This document shows, piece after piece, positions 43,883 through 52,922 of a stretch of DNA of 64,000 nt. The position numbers and the translations under genes were made by a program. The DNA is taken from contig NZ_CP126742.1 of NCBI RefSeq assembly GCF_030246945.1, forward strand, positions 558,001 through 622,000, written 5' to 3'. The notes under the pieces are model-generated. The model was not told where the DNA came from, ran no database searches, and was given only the letters and a program-made list of their open reading frames with translations. The stretch comes from Microbacterium sp. zg-Y1090 (GTDB taxonomy: Bacteria > Actinomycetota > Actinomycetes > Actinomycetales > Microbacteriaceae). Position 1 is the stretch's first letter. Every line of letters starts with the position of its first letter.

Positions 43883-44461
43883 ATGGAATCCGTCCTGCTC
43901 GAGACGCCTGAGGCGATCACTGCCCGGCTGGGCTGGGACCCCGCCGTCAGCGTGCACGATCGACGGCGCATCCTGACGCGCGAGATCGTCGCGAAGCTGC
44001 AGAAGTGCGAGCCCCACGAGATCCGCGTCGAACGCGAGCCCCCGCGAGGCTACGGCTACCACACCCGCCTCATCGCCTCCCGCGACGGCGTCGAGCTGCC
44101 GTACGAGGTCAAGACCGCCAGCTATCGCTCCGCCACGGTCGTCGCCGTCGCCGATCCGGCGCTGCCGCTGGGACTGGACGTGCGGGACATGCACCCGGAT
44201 GCCGCTGACATCCACATGATGCAGAAGCACTCGCACCTGTTCAACGAGGACGACATCCCAGCGCTCCTGGACCACTGGACGAAGGTGCAGGCCGTGCTCG
44301 AGGCCGACGGGCGCGGCGTGCGCGTGGCGGCGGAGCGGGTGAAGCTCGACGCGGCCAGGCGCAAGGGATGGCTTCCTGACCGCAAGCTCGGCTACCACCT
44401 GCTCGACGCCTCCCGCGATGGGTGGATCATCACCATCGCCTACGGCGCAATGCCCGTCTGA
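43883..44461 (+). CDS. 4'-phosphopantetheinyl transferase-like protein with degenerate active site
   Basis: 192 residues with the PPTase layout. LPLGLDVRDMHPDAADI corresponds to the GIDIE strand, MQKHSHLFNEDDIPALLDHWTK to the helix before the active site, and VQAVLEADGRGVRV to the KEA...K-x-xGxG region. Only the first Asp (in GLD) of the usual set survives. The second acid is Arg, the KE pair is Val-Gln and the later Lys is Glu, so phosphopantetheine transfer is unlikely. It may be a regulatory or scaffold derivative. ATG follows AGAGGAA. No ACP or synthase gene is nearby. Confidence 0.65.
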   Translation: MESVLLETPEAITARLGWDPAVSVHDRRRILTREIVAKLQKCEPHEIRVEREPPRGYGYHTRLIASRDGVELPYEVKTASYRSATVVAVADPALPLGLDVRDMHPDAADIHMMQKHSHLFNEDDIPALLDHWTKVQAVLEADGRGVRVAAERVKLDAARRKGWLPDRKLGYHLLDASRDGWIITIAYGAMPV

Positions 44462-44512
44462 CCCTCCCTCACCGCCACGCACCTCGCGGCGCCGCAACGC
44501 ACCCGGCGGCGC

Positions 44513-44531
44513 CGGCCGGCGGTGCCGGCCG
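44513..44531. terminator. Convergent terminator hairpin
   Basis: CGGCCGGC (44513-44520) and GCCGGCCG (44524-44531) form an 8-bp GC stem with a GGT loop. It sits between the PPTase-like gene and the nadE stop. Confidence 0.55.
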
Positions 44532-44539
44532 ACCGCTGA

Positions 44540-46618
44540 CTACCTGTCGGTCAGCGCGGCGTCGAGTTCCGCGAGCCAGGCCCGCGCGTTGCCGTCGCTG
44601 GGCGCCCGCCAGTCGCCGCGGGGCGAGAGCGAGCCTGCCGCGGCGACCTTGGGGCCGTTCGGGATCGCCGACCGCTTGAACTGCGCGAAGCCGAAGTACC
44701 GCTGCAGGAAGACCCGCAGCCACCGCACGATCGTCTCGCGGTCGTAGCCGTACCGCTCTTCGGCGGGGAACCCGGGCGGCCAGGAGCCGGCATCCGGGTC
44801 GGCCCACGCGTGCTCGGCGAGGAACGCGATCTTCGAGGGGCGCAAGCCGTAGCGCAGCACGTACGCGAGGGTGAAGTCGTGCAGCGCGTACGGGCCGATC
44901 GTGTCCTGCGTCGACTGCACCTTGCCGTCTTCGCCTGCGGGCACCAGCTCGGGGCTGATCTCGGTGTCGAGCACGGAGCGCAGCACGGCGACCGCATCGT
45001 CGGACAGCCGGGTCGCAGCGTCGTCGGCGGTGCCGCCGCTGCCGGGCCGGTGCGCGATCACCCAGCGGATGATGTGCTGGATCAGCGTCTTCGGCACACC
45101 CGCGTTGACGGCGTAGTGGCTCATGTGGTCGCCGACGCCGTAGGTCGCCCAGCCGAGCGCGAGCTCGGACAGGTCGGACGTGCCGATGACGATGCCGTTC
45201 TCGCGGTTGGCGATGCGGAAGAGGAAGTCGGTGCGGACGCCGGCCTGCACGTTCTCGAAGGTGACGTCGTACACCGGCTCGCCGGAGGCGTAGGGGTGCC
45301 CGATGCCCTTCAGCAGCTCGTTCGCCGCGGGACGGATGTCGATCGTCTGGATGCTGGCGCCGATCGCCTCGGCGAGGGCGATCGCGTTGGTCTTGGTGTG
45401 CTCGCTCGTCGCGAACCCCGGCATCGTGTAGGCGAGGATGTCGCTGCGCGGCCGGCCCATGCGGTCCATCGCGCGCGCGACGACCAGCAGGGCATGGGTG
45501 GAGTCCAGCCCGCCGCTCACGCCGATGACAGGGCGCGGCCCGCCGATCGCGCGCAGGCGCTGCTCCAGGCCCGACACCTGGATGTTGAACGCCTCGTAGC
45601 AGTCCTGGTCGAGGCGGGCCGGGTCGTCGGGCACGAACGGGAAGCGGTCCAGGGGCCGGCGAAGTCCCACATCGGTCGCCGGCGGGTCGAGGAACAGCTC
45701 CACCGTGAGGAACTCGCCGCCGTCGGCGAGACGGTTGTCGTCGAACGTCCCCTGCCGCAGGCGCTCCTGTCGCAGCCGGTCGAGGTCGACGTCGACGACG
45801 GTGCGGCGCGGCCCTTCGGGGAAACGCTCGGTCTCCCCCAGCAGCGCGCCTGCCTCGTAGACCATGGTCTGGCCGTCCCACGACACGTCGTTCGTGGACT
45901 CGCCCATGCCGGCGGCGGCATACGCGTACGCGGCGAGGCAGCGCAGCGACTGGGACTGGCAGAGGATCTTGCGATCGTCGGCCCGGCCGATCGTGATCGG
46001 ACTGCCCGAGAGGTTGGCCAGCACCGTCGCGCCGGCCAGCGCGGCCCGTGACGACGGCGGGATGGGCACCCAGACGTCTTCGCAGACCTCGGCGTGCAGC
46101 ACGAGCCCCGGCACATCGCGCACCTCGAACAGCAGGTTGTTGCCGAACACGGCTTCATGGATGCCGATGCGGATCGGCTCGCCCGACCATGCCTCTCCCG
46201 CCGCGTACCAGCGGCGCTCGTAGAACTCCCGGTACGTCGGCAGGTACGACTTCGGCGCGACCCCGACGACCTCGCCGCGGTGGATGACGACGGCGCAGTT
46301 GTAGAGGCGGTTGCGATGGCGCAGCGGCGCCCCGACGACGAGCACGGGGAAGAGGTCGACGGATGCCGCGACGAGGCGCTCGATCGCGCGCTCCACGGCA
46401 TCCAGCACGGCGTCCTGCATCACGAGGTCCTCGATGGCGTACCCGGTGAGGCAGAGCTCGGGGAAGACGGCGACGGCGACGGTGTCGTCGTGGCACCCCC
46501 GCCACGACTGCAGCACCGACTCGGCGTTGGTGGCCGGGTCGGCCACAGCCAGGGGGATCGTGCACGCGGCGATGCGGGTGAACCCGTGACGGTAGACGCT
46601 CTCGAAGGGGAGGCTCAT
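44540..46618 (-). CDS. nadE: Glutamine-dependent NAD(+) synthase
   Basis: 692 residues. The N-terminal nitrilase-type glutaminase domain (to about 290) has catalytic Glu54 (FPELCLTGY), Lys123 (PKSYLPTYREFYE) and Cys179 (HAEVCEDVW). The C-terminal synthetase has P-loop GVSGGLDSTHALLV, then IGTSDLSELALGWATYG and the metal/ATP-binding residues of the family. It amidates deamido-NAD with glutamine nitrogen at the end of NAD biosynthesis. The length fits the large actinobacterial form. CAGACT, a weak -10, lies 6 nt before ATG. Confidence 0.96.
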   Translation of the reverse strand: MSLPFESVYRHGFTRIAACTIPLAVADPATNAESVLQSWRGCHDDTVAVAVFPELCLTGYAIEDLVMQDAVLDAVERAIERLVAASVDLFPVLVVGAPLRHRNRLYNCAVVIHRGEVVGVAPKSYLPTYREFYERRWYAAGEAWSGEPIRIGIHEAVFGNNLLFEVRDVPGLVLHAEVCEDVWVPIPPSSRAALAGATVLANLSGSPITIGRADDRKILCQSQSLRCLAAYAYAAAGMGESTNDVSWDGQTMVYEAGALLGETERFPEGPRRTVVDVDLDRLRQERLRQGTFDDNRLADGGEFLTVELFLDPPATDVGLRRPLDRFPFVPDDPARLDQDCYEAFNIQVSGLEQRLRAIGGPRPVIGVSGGLDSTHALLVVARAMDRMGRPRSDILAYTMPGFATSEHTKTNAIALAEAIGASIQTIDIRPAANELLKGIGHPYASGEPVYDVTFENVQAGVRTDFLFRIANRENGIVIGTSDLSELALGWATYGVGDHMSHYAVNAGVPKTLIQHIIRWVIAHRPGSGGTADDAATRLSDDAVAVLRSVLDTEISPELVPAGEDGKVQSTQDTIGPYALHDFTLAYVLRYGLRPSKIAFLAEHAWADPDAGSWPPGFPAEERYGYDRETIVRWLRVFLQRYFGFAQFKRSAIPNGPKVAAAGSLSPRGDWRAPSDGNARAWLAELDAALTDR

Positions 46619-46778
46619 GGCTCCAGTCTGGCAGGGTGCACGCGCGGTGCACGGAGAGGGTTGCGCGTCGCTGCCGGAGGCGGGCTCGCCGGGATCGTTC
46701 GCGACCGCTCCTCAGGCGGCCCGGGGCGCCGCGCTCGGTGTCCGAACCCGCGGCTAGGGTCGAAGGCGAAAGGGGAAC

Positions 46779-49700
46779 ATGCGATACATCGAGGACGAAG
46801 CCCGAATCGTCTGGAGCGCGAGCGACCTGAAAGCGGCCGCGGAATGCGAGTTCGCCTGGCTGCGCGCCATCGACGCGAAGCTGGGACGCATCGCCGCCGT
46901 GGACGAGGTGGAAGACCTCACGCTCGAGCGCGCCGGCCGTCTCGGCATCGCGCACGAGCTGCGCGTGCTCGACGACTACCGCCGCGCGTTCCCCGGCAGG
47001 GTCATCGAGATCCCCGAGGCGCGGTCGAGCGATGCCGCGGCGCTCGCCGATGCGGTCGCGCTCACCCGAGAGGCGCTGCGCTCCGACGCCGCCGTCATCT
47101 ACCAGGCCGCGTTCGCCGCACCCGATTTCGTGGGCTTCGCGGACTTCCTCGTGCGCGACCCCGCCACAGCGGACGCCGACGGCCACGGCCGCTGGGTCGT
47201 TCAGGACACCAAGCTCGCCCGGCACGCCCGGGTCACGGCGCTGATGCAGCTCGCGGCCTACGTCGTGCAGCTCGACGCGCTGGGGGTCGCGCGGGCCGAC
47301 CACGTCGAGCTGCTGCTCGGCGACGGCACCACGTCGCGTCACGCGGTGCGGGACCTGCTGCCGACGTTCCGCCTGCGCCGCGCCCGGCTGCTCGCGCTCA
47401 TCGCCGACCGCGACGTCGCCGCCGGCGCGGCGGGTGCGCCGATCGCCTGGGGAGACCCGCGTGGTGAGCTGGGCGTCATCGCCTGCGGGCGCTGCGCCAC
47501 CTGCGACCTGGAGGTCATCGCCCACCGGGATCTGCTGCTCGTGGCCGGCATGCGGCCGGTGCAGCGCGACCGGCTGCGGGCCGCGGGCGTGACCACGATC
47601 GACGCGCTCGCCGCCGCCGACGAGGCTCCGCCGCGCATGTCGTGGGACACCTTCGCCAGCCTGCGCACCCAAGCCCGGCTGCAGCTGGAGAGCCCTGCCG
47701 GTGTGCCGGACACCGTCGCGGTCATCGAGCGGGCGGAGCGAGACGAGACACCGGTGCCCGCGCCGCTGCCGACCTTCGAGGTCGTCTTCCCGCAGGCGCT
47801 GGGCGCCCTGCCGCTTCCCGACGCCGGCGACCTCTTCTTCGACTTCGAGGGCGACCCGCTGTACACGGAGGGCGCAGGCACCACCTGGGGCATCGACTAC
47901 CTCTTCGGCTGGGTCGATGTGCGGGAGCAGTACAGCGCCCTCTGGGCGCACAGCTTCGCCGAGGAGCGCGCCGCGTTCGAGCGCTTCCTCGATCTCGTCG
48001 CGCTGCGCCGCCGCGAGCGCCCCGGCATGCACATCTACCACTACGCGCCCTACGAGCCGACCCACCTGCTGCAGATGGCCGCTCGCTACGGCGTGCGCGA
48101 GGGCGAGGTCGACCGGCTGCTGCGCGACGGCGTCTTCGTCGACCTCTACCCGATCGTGCGCCGGGCGCTGCGGGTGGGGTCGCGGTCCTACTCGATCAAG
48201 AAGCTCGAACCGCTGTACATGGGCGCTGAGGTGCGCACCAGCGACGTGCAGCGCGGCGACGACTCCATCGTGAAGTACGTGCAGGCGCGGGCCGCTGCCG
48301 CCGACGGCGACGCCGCGGCATCCGAGGCCGTGCTCGCCGACCTCGCCGACTACAACCGCTACGACTGCGTCTCCACGCGGCGCCTCCGGGACTGGCTGGT
48401 CGAGCGTGCGAAGGACGCCGGCATGCGACCCTCGGTCGAGCCCGACCCCGTCGACGCCGGGTACGAGCCGTCGCCGCGCGCCGAGGCGCTGGGACGCCTC
48501 GCCGAAGGGCAGGCGGAGTCCGACGCGCAGGCGCTGCGCCTGGCCGCCGCCGCCATCGACTACTACCCTCGCGAGCGCAAGACGTTCTGGGCGACGCACT
48601 TCCTGCGGCTGCGCGAGCCGGTGTCGGTGTGGGCAGACAGTCGCGACGTCGTCGTGTTCGACGCCGAGCGCTCTCGCGTCGTGCAGGACTGGCACCGTCC
48701 CGAGGGCGGCCGCGTCGACCGCCGCCTGGTGGAGCTGCGGGGCGAGCTCGCCCCGGGCACGCGCCTGAAGGAGCGCGGCCGGCCCTTCGTCGTCTACGAG
48801 CGCCCCGCGCCCTTCCCCGTCGATGCCGGACCCCGCGCCCTGCATGCGGCACGCTCAGCGGAGATCGTCGAGGTGCTCGACGACGGCGTCGTCGTGAGCG
48901 AAACGCCCGTCGACGGGTTCACCTGGTCGGAGCTCCCGGTCGCGCTCACTCCCGAGGGGCCGCCCGCCGCCGGCAGCCAGCAGGGCGCCATCGACGAATG
49001 GGCCGATGCCGTCATCGCCGCCGCGCCCGCTCTGCCCGCCGATGCCGCGACCGACCTGCTGCGACGAGTGCCGCCGCGCAGCCGGTCGGGCGCGCTCGTC
49101 CGCGGCACGGGTGACATCGTGGCGGACATCACCGCCTCGATCGCCGACCTCGACCGCAGCTACCTCGCCGTGCAGGGGCCCCCCGGCACCGGAAAGACCT
49201 ATGTCGGGTCTCACGTGATCGCGCGCCTCGTCGCCGAGCGCGGCTACCGCGTCGGAGTCGTCGCGCAGTCGCACGCCGTCGTGGAGAACATGCTCGACCG
49301 CGTCGTCGCCGCCGGGGTGCCGAAGGCGCAGGTCGCCAAGGCGCTGAAGGATGCGCCGACGGGGGAGGAGTCCTTCACCGTCATCGCGAAGAACGGCGTG
49401 CAGGCGTTCACCGCAGAGCAGACGGCCGGGTACGTCATCGGGGGCACCGCCTGGGACTTCTGCCACCCGACCCGGGTGCCACGGCAGAGCCTCGACCTGC
49501 TCGTCATCGACGAGGCCGGGCAGTTTTCCCTGGCATCCACCATCGCCGTGTCCGTCGCGGCTTCTCGGCTTCTGCTGCTGGGCGATCCGCAGCAGCTGCC
49601 GCAGGTGAGCCAGGGCACGCATCCCGAGCCGGTGGACACCTCCGCCCTCGGCTGGGTGATGGACGGCGCCGAGGTGATCGACGCGGCCCACGGATACTTC

Positions 49701-50300
49701 CTGGCCCAGACCTGGCGCATGCATCCCGCCGTCGCAGGACCCGTCTCGCAGCTGGCGTACGCCGGCGAGCTGGCATCGCACCCGTCTGCCGCCGAGCGAT
49801 TGGTCGGCGGCATCGAGCCGGGCGTGCACCCGATCCCCGTGCGCCACCACGGCAATGCCACCCAGTCACCCGAAGAAGCAGACGAGGTCGTGCGGATCGT
49901 CCGCGACGTCGTCGGGCGCGCCTGGACCGACGGCGCCGGTGCGCCGCCGAGGCCGCTCACCGCCCGCGACGTCATCGTGGTGACGCCCTACAACGCCCAG
50001 CAGGTGGTCGTGGAGGAGGCCCTCGCCGCGGCGGGCTTCGGCGAGGTGCCCGTCGGCACCGTCGACCGGTTCCAAGGGCAGGAGGCGGCGATCGCGATCG
50101 TCTCGCTCGCGGCATCCAGCGGACGCGATGCGCCGCGCGGGCTGGAGTTCCTGCTGCTGCAGAACCGCCTCAACGTCGCCGTCTCACGGGCGAAGTACGC
50201 CGCCTACATCGTGTACGCGCCCGGCGTGCTCGACGACCTGCCGCGTACACCCGAGGGGGTGGCCCGGCTCAGCGCGTTCGCGCGCCTGGTCGGCGCCTGA
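46779..50300 (+). CDS. TM0106-family RecB-like nuclease fused to UPF1-type helicase
   Basis: 1173 residues. The N-terminal PD-(D/E)XK nuclease has FVGFADFLVRD and WVVQDTKLARHARVTALMQLAAY (Asp...Asp-x-Lys). A CGRCATC Cys cluster and an RNase-H-like YprB segment (LFFDFEGDPLYTEG...IYHYAPYEPTHLL) follow. The C-terminal SF1 helicase has Walker A GPPGTGKTY, Walker B LLVIDEAGQFSL, then GDPQQLPQVSQG and DRFQGQEAAIAIVS. It is a likely DNA-end processing or repair enzyme; the function in vivo is not established. TAGGGT 24 nt upstream and AAAGGGGAA mark its promoter and Shine-Dalgarno. Confidence 0.92.
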   Translation: MRYIEDEARIVWSASDLKAAAECEFAWLRAIDAKLGRIAAVDEVEDLTLERAGRLGIAHELRVLDDYRRAFPGRVIEIPEARSSDAAALADAVALTREALRSDAAVIYQAAFAAPDFVGFADFLVRDPATADADGHGRWVVQDTKLARHARVTALMQLAAYVVQLDALGVARADHVELLLGDGTTSRHAVRDLLPTFRLRRARLLALIADRDVAAGAAGAPIAWGDPRGELGVIACGRCATCDLEVIAHRDLLLVAGMRPVQRDRLRAAGVTTIDALAAADEAPPRMSWDTFASLRTQARLQLESPAGVPDTVAVIERAERDETPVPAPLPTFEVVFPQALGALPLPDAGDLFFDFEGDPLYTEGAGTTWGIDYLFGWVDVREQYSALWAHSFAEERAAFERFLDLVALRRRERPGMHIYHYAPYEPTHLLQMAARYGVREGEVDRLLRDGVFVDLYPIVRRALRVGSRSYSIKKLEPLYMGAEVRTSDVQRGDDSIVKYVQARAAAADGDAAASEAVLADLADYNRYDCVSTRRLRDWLVERAKDAGMRPSVEPDPVDAGYEPSPRAEALGRLAEGQAESDAQALRLAAAAIDYYPRERKTFWATHFLRLREPVSVWADSRDVVVFDAERSRVVQDWHRPEGGRVDRRLVELRGELAPGTRLKERGRPFVVYERPAPFPVDAGPRALHAARSAEIVEVLDDGVVVSETPVDGFTWSELPVALTPEGPPAAGSQQGAIDEWADAVIAAAPALPADAATDLLRRVPPRSRSGALVRGTGDIVADITASIADLDRSYLAVQGPPGTGKTYVGSHVIARLVAERGYRVGVVAQSHAVVENMLDRVVAAGVPKAQVAKALKDAPTGEESFTVIAKNGVQAFTAEQTAGYVIGGTAWDFCHPTRVPRQSLDLLVIDEAGQFSLASTIAVSVAASRLLLLGDPQQLPQVSQGTHPEPVDTSALGWVMDGAEVIDAAHGYFLAQTWRMHPAVAGPVSQLAYAGELASHPSAAERLVGGIEPGVHPIPVRHHGNATQSPEEADEVVRIVRDVVGRAWTDGAGAPPRPLTARDVIVVTPYNAQQVVVEEALAAAGFGEVPVGTVDRFQGQEAAIAIVSLAASSGRDAPRGLEFLLLQNRLNVAVSRAKYAAYIVYAPGVLDDLPRTPEGVARLSAFARLVGA

Positions 50301-50345
50301 GGCCCCGCGCAGCGCCGTCGGCGCATCGCACCGCGCGGCGGGGTC

Positions 50346-50978
50346 TCAGACGGTGCCGTAGAGGCGGTCGCCGGCGTCGCCGAGACCGGGCACGATGTAC
50401 CCCTTCTCGTCGAGCCGCTCGTCCAGCGCACCCAGCACCAGGGTCACATCGCGGTCGCCGACCTGGCGCTCGATGGCAGCGACACCCTCGGGTGCGCCCA
50501 GGATGCAGATGGCGGTGACGTCCTGCGCGCCGCGCGCGAAGAGGAAGTCGATCGCCGCACCCAGCGAGCCGCCGGTGGCGAGCATGGGGTCCAGCACGAA
50601 GCACTGCCGGTCGCTGAGGTCGTCGGGCAGGCGCTCGGCGTAGGTGGCCGGCTGCAGCGTCACCTCGTCGCGGAGCATTCCCAGGAAGCCCACCTCGGCG
50701 GTCGGCATGAGCCGGACCATGCCCTCGAGCATGCCGAGACCGGCGCGCAGGATCGGCACGACGAGGGGGCGGGGCTCGCTGAGCTTCACGCCGGTGGTCT
50801 CGGTCACGGGCGTGCGGATCGACACCGGGTCCACCCGCACCTGGCGGGTCGCCTCGTAGGCGAGCAGGGTGACGAGTTCCTCCACCAGCTGTCGGAACAT
50901 CGGCGACGGTGTGCGCTCGTCGCGCAGCACGGTCAGCTTGTGGGTGATGAGGGGGTGGTTGGCCACGTGCACACGCAT
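50346..50978 (-). CDS. upp: Uracil phosphoribosyltransferase
   Basis: 210 residues. It makes UMP from uracil and PRPP in pyrimidine salvage. The PRPP motif is [17 protein letters not shown]. Uracil-binding and flexible-loop elements are [32 protein letters not shown] and the C-terminal [17 protein letters not shown]. The length is standard. TAGGCT (50990-50985, minus strand) lies 6 nt before ATG, a leaderless-type promoter. It is divergent from tadA with a 142-bp gap. Confidence 0.97.
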   Translation of the reverse strand: MRVHVANHPLITHKLTVLRDERTPSPMFRQLVEELVTLLAYEATRQVRVDPVSIRTPVTETTGVKLSEPRPLVVPILRAGLGMLEGMVRLMPTAEVGFLGMLRDEVTLQPATYAERLPDDLSDRQCFVLDPMLATGGSLGAAIDFLFARGAQDVTAICILGAPEGVAAIERQVGDRDVTLVLGALDERLDEKGYIVPGLGDAGDRLYGTV

Positions 50979-51120
50979 GAGTCCAGCCTACGCGGTGGGG
51001 TCGTCCGCCACCGTCGTCGGCCGCGAGAGCCTGCGCGAGACGCTCGGATCCGACGTCGTCGGCTGCGGCGATGGGCGCAGCTCCCTCTTCGCACGGGTGC
51101 GGGGCAATAGCCTGGAGCGC

Positions 51121-51594
51121 GTGACCCTGCCTGCCCGAGACGCCGACCTGGCGGCGATGGACCGTGCGCTGGCGCTCGCCGCCGAGGCCGCCGCGCACGG
51201 CGACATCCCCGTCGGCGCCGTGGTGACCGATGCGACCGGCGCCGTCATCGGCGAGGGCCGCAACCTGCGCGAGGCCACCGGTGACCCGCTGGCGCACGCC
51301 GAGGTGGTGGCGATGCGCGCCGCCGCCCAGACGCTCGGCTCGTGGAATCTCTCCCGATGCACCCTCGTGGTGACGCTGGAGCCGTGCCTGATGTGCGCGG
51401 GTGCGCTCCTCCAGGCCCACGTGGACCGTCTCGTGTACGGCGCGTGGGACGACAAGGCGGGAGCGGCGGGGTCGATGTACGACGTCGTGCGCGACCGGCG
51501 CCTGCCGCACCGCGCCGAGGTCGTCGCCGGGGTGCGCGAGGCGCAGTCGGTGGCGCTGCTGCGCGCCTTCTTCGGCGCCCGTCGCGAATTCTGA
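51121..51594 (+). CDS. tadA: tRNA adenosine(34) deaminase
   Basis: 157 residues of the cytidine deaminase fold. Zinc ligands are His59 (HAE, with catalytic Glu61), Cys89 and Cys92 in PCLMC. It converts the wobble adenosine of tRNA-Arg(ACG) to inosine, an essential step. The GTG start is selected because TAGCCT lies 7 nt before it and the protein then begins at the expected family N-terminus. A longer upstream reading would run through the promoter region shared with upp. Confidence 0.95.
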   Translation: MTLPARDADLAAMDRALALAAEAAAHGDIPVGAVVTDATGAVIGEGRNLREATGDPLAHAEVVAMRAAAQTLGSWNLSRCTLVVTLEPCLMCAGALLQAHVDRLVYGAWDDKAGAAGSMYDVVRDRRLPHRAEVVAGVREAQSVALLRAFFGARREF

Positions 51595-51609
51595 ACCTGG
51601 TCGGCCGGC

Positions 51610-51657
51610 GGGCGGGGTCCGCCTCGCGACCCTCGGTCCGCGAGGCGGACCCCGCCC
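51610..51657. terminator. Strong bidirectional terminator
   Basis: A 19-bp perfect stem, positions 51610-51628 with 51639-51657, has a 10-nt loop. It lies between convergent tadA and a hydrolase gene. It is the longest perfect hairpin seen in the window, still without a T-run. Confidence 0.88.
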
Positions 51658-51664
51658 GATGGCG

Positions 51665-52780
51665 TCAGTCCGAGGAGGCGATGACGATCGCCTCGGTGGG
51701 CGGTGCGGGGTCGGCGCGACGGCCGATGTAGCCGATGTTCGCCAGCAGAGCCTGGCGGAACTCCGCCGGGCGCTCGAGGTGGGGGGAGTGGCCGACGCCC
51801 TCGAGGGCGACCTCGACCACGTCGCCACCGCCCTGGGCATAGGCGCCCAGCACATCGCGGGTCTGCGTGACCATCGCCTGCGCCGGCGCCGCGTCGACGC
51901 CCGGCCAGTCCGGCACGATCCCCAGCTGTCCCAGCTGGTTGTAGTCGAAGAACGACGCGTCGGACACGATCGCGTCGGAGGTGCCGTGCACCCAGAGGAT
52001 CGGCGGCTTCGGGTCGAGGTCGACGACGCCCGACACATCGAAGTAGCGCGGCGCGAGGGCGTTGAGCACGCCGGTGGTCCCCGGGGCGAAGCCCGGCCAG
52101 TTGTCACTGTGGGCGGTGTCGCCGGGATAGTTGCCCGACGCGGTGGACGTGGTGAGCATCGAGGCGACCCACAGGTCCTCGTGCTCGGTGCGGTAGCCCG
52201 CGGCGACGTAGGAGTTGCGGAAGACGTTGCGCGGCGAGGTGGATGCCTCGTCGCCGGTGTCCCGGTCGTTGAGACGCTGCACGAAGTCGGGGTTGGCCGC
52301 TCCCGCCCCGCATCCCGCGTCGTCATCGGTGAGCCTGCTGCCGTCGCGGCGCGTGCCGCCGAAGCCGTAGGGGGAGATGGGGGACTCCAGGGTCAGCGAC
52401 CGTGCGCCGTGGTCGAGGGCGTACTGCATCACGACCCCGGCCCCCAGCGACCAGCCCACGAGGTGCACGGCGCTCAGCCCCAGGGCATCCAGGGTGGCGT
52501 GCAGGTCGTCGCTGAAGTCGCGCACGCCGCGGGTGGCGTCGACGGGGGCGTGGTCGGTGCCGCCGAACCCGCGCAGGTCCACCGCGAGGGCGCGCAGCTC
52601 TCCGGGGAGGTCCTGCATGATCTCCTGCCAGAACAGGCTCGACGAGACGTTCCCGTGCACGAACACCACGGTGCGGTCCTCCGGGGTGGCCGGGTCGTCC
52701 GCGGCGCGCTCGAGGATGTTCACCGTCAGCCGCGGCGTCTCGATGAGGCGCGACTGGATCCCGTCGAGGAGGGTCTGCAT
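51665..52780 (-). CDS. Alpha/beta-fold hydrolase
   Basis: 371 residues. Elements: VVFVHGNVSSSLFWQEIM (oxyanion loop), HLVGWSLGAGVVM (nucleophile Ser), LWVHGTSDAIVSD (acid Asp) and EGVGHSPHLERPAEF (catalytic His). A roughly 100-residue insert (about 150-250) forms a cap containing two Cys-poor loops (DDDAGCGAGAANPDF). There is no signal peptide, so it is cytoplasmic. It resembles haloalkane or epoxide hydrolase-type and lactonase proteins; the substrate is unclear. The leader has a GGACGC Shine-Dalgarno. Confidence 0.88.
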   Translation of the reverse strand: MQTLLDGIQSRLIETPRLTVNILERAADDPATPEDRTVVFVHGNVSSSLFWQEIMQDLPGELRALAVDLRGFGGTDHAPVDATRGVRDFSDDLHATLDALGLSAVHLVGWSLGAGVVMQYALDHGARSLTLESPISPYGFGGTRRDGSRLTDDDAGCGAGAANPDFVQRLNDRDTGDEASTSPRNVFRNSYVAAGYRTEHEDLWVASMLTTSTASGNYPGDTAHSDNWPGFAPGTTGVLNALAPRYFDVSGVVDLDPKPPILWVHGTSDAIVSDASFFDYNQLGQLGIVPDWPGVDAAPAQAMVTQTRDVLGAYAQGGGDVVEVALEGVGHSPHLERPAEFRQALLANIGYIGRRADPAPPTEAIVIASSD

Positions 52781-52922
52781 GATGCGTCCTGCGTCCTTCG
52801 TCTGCTCGATGCAAGCGGGTGCGGGCCGCGCCCGTGCTCGTCACTATAGCCGCGCGCCCGTTGCGCCGACGGGGCCGGGCATGCGCCGGTGAGTCCCGCC
52901 GGTCGTCTGCGAGGATGGCCCC

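Noticed and set aside
46636..46652. Two GTGCAC hexamers 11 bp apart upstream of nadE as operator
   Set aside because: Short palindromic hexamers are frequent in GC-rich DNA and the site has no further symmetry.
46155..48845. 896-codon minus-strand frame opposite nadE and the RecB/helicase gene
   Set aside because: Composition is that of an antisense GC shadow and both genes it overlaps have clear domains.
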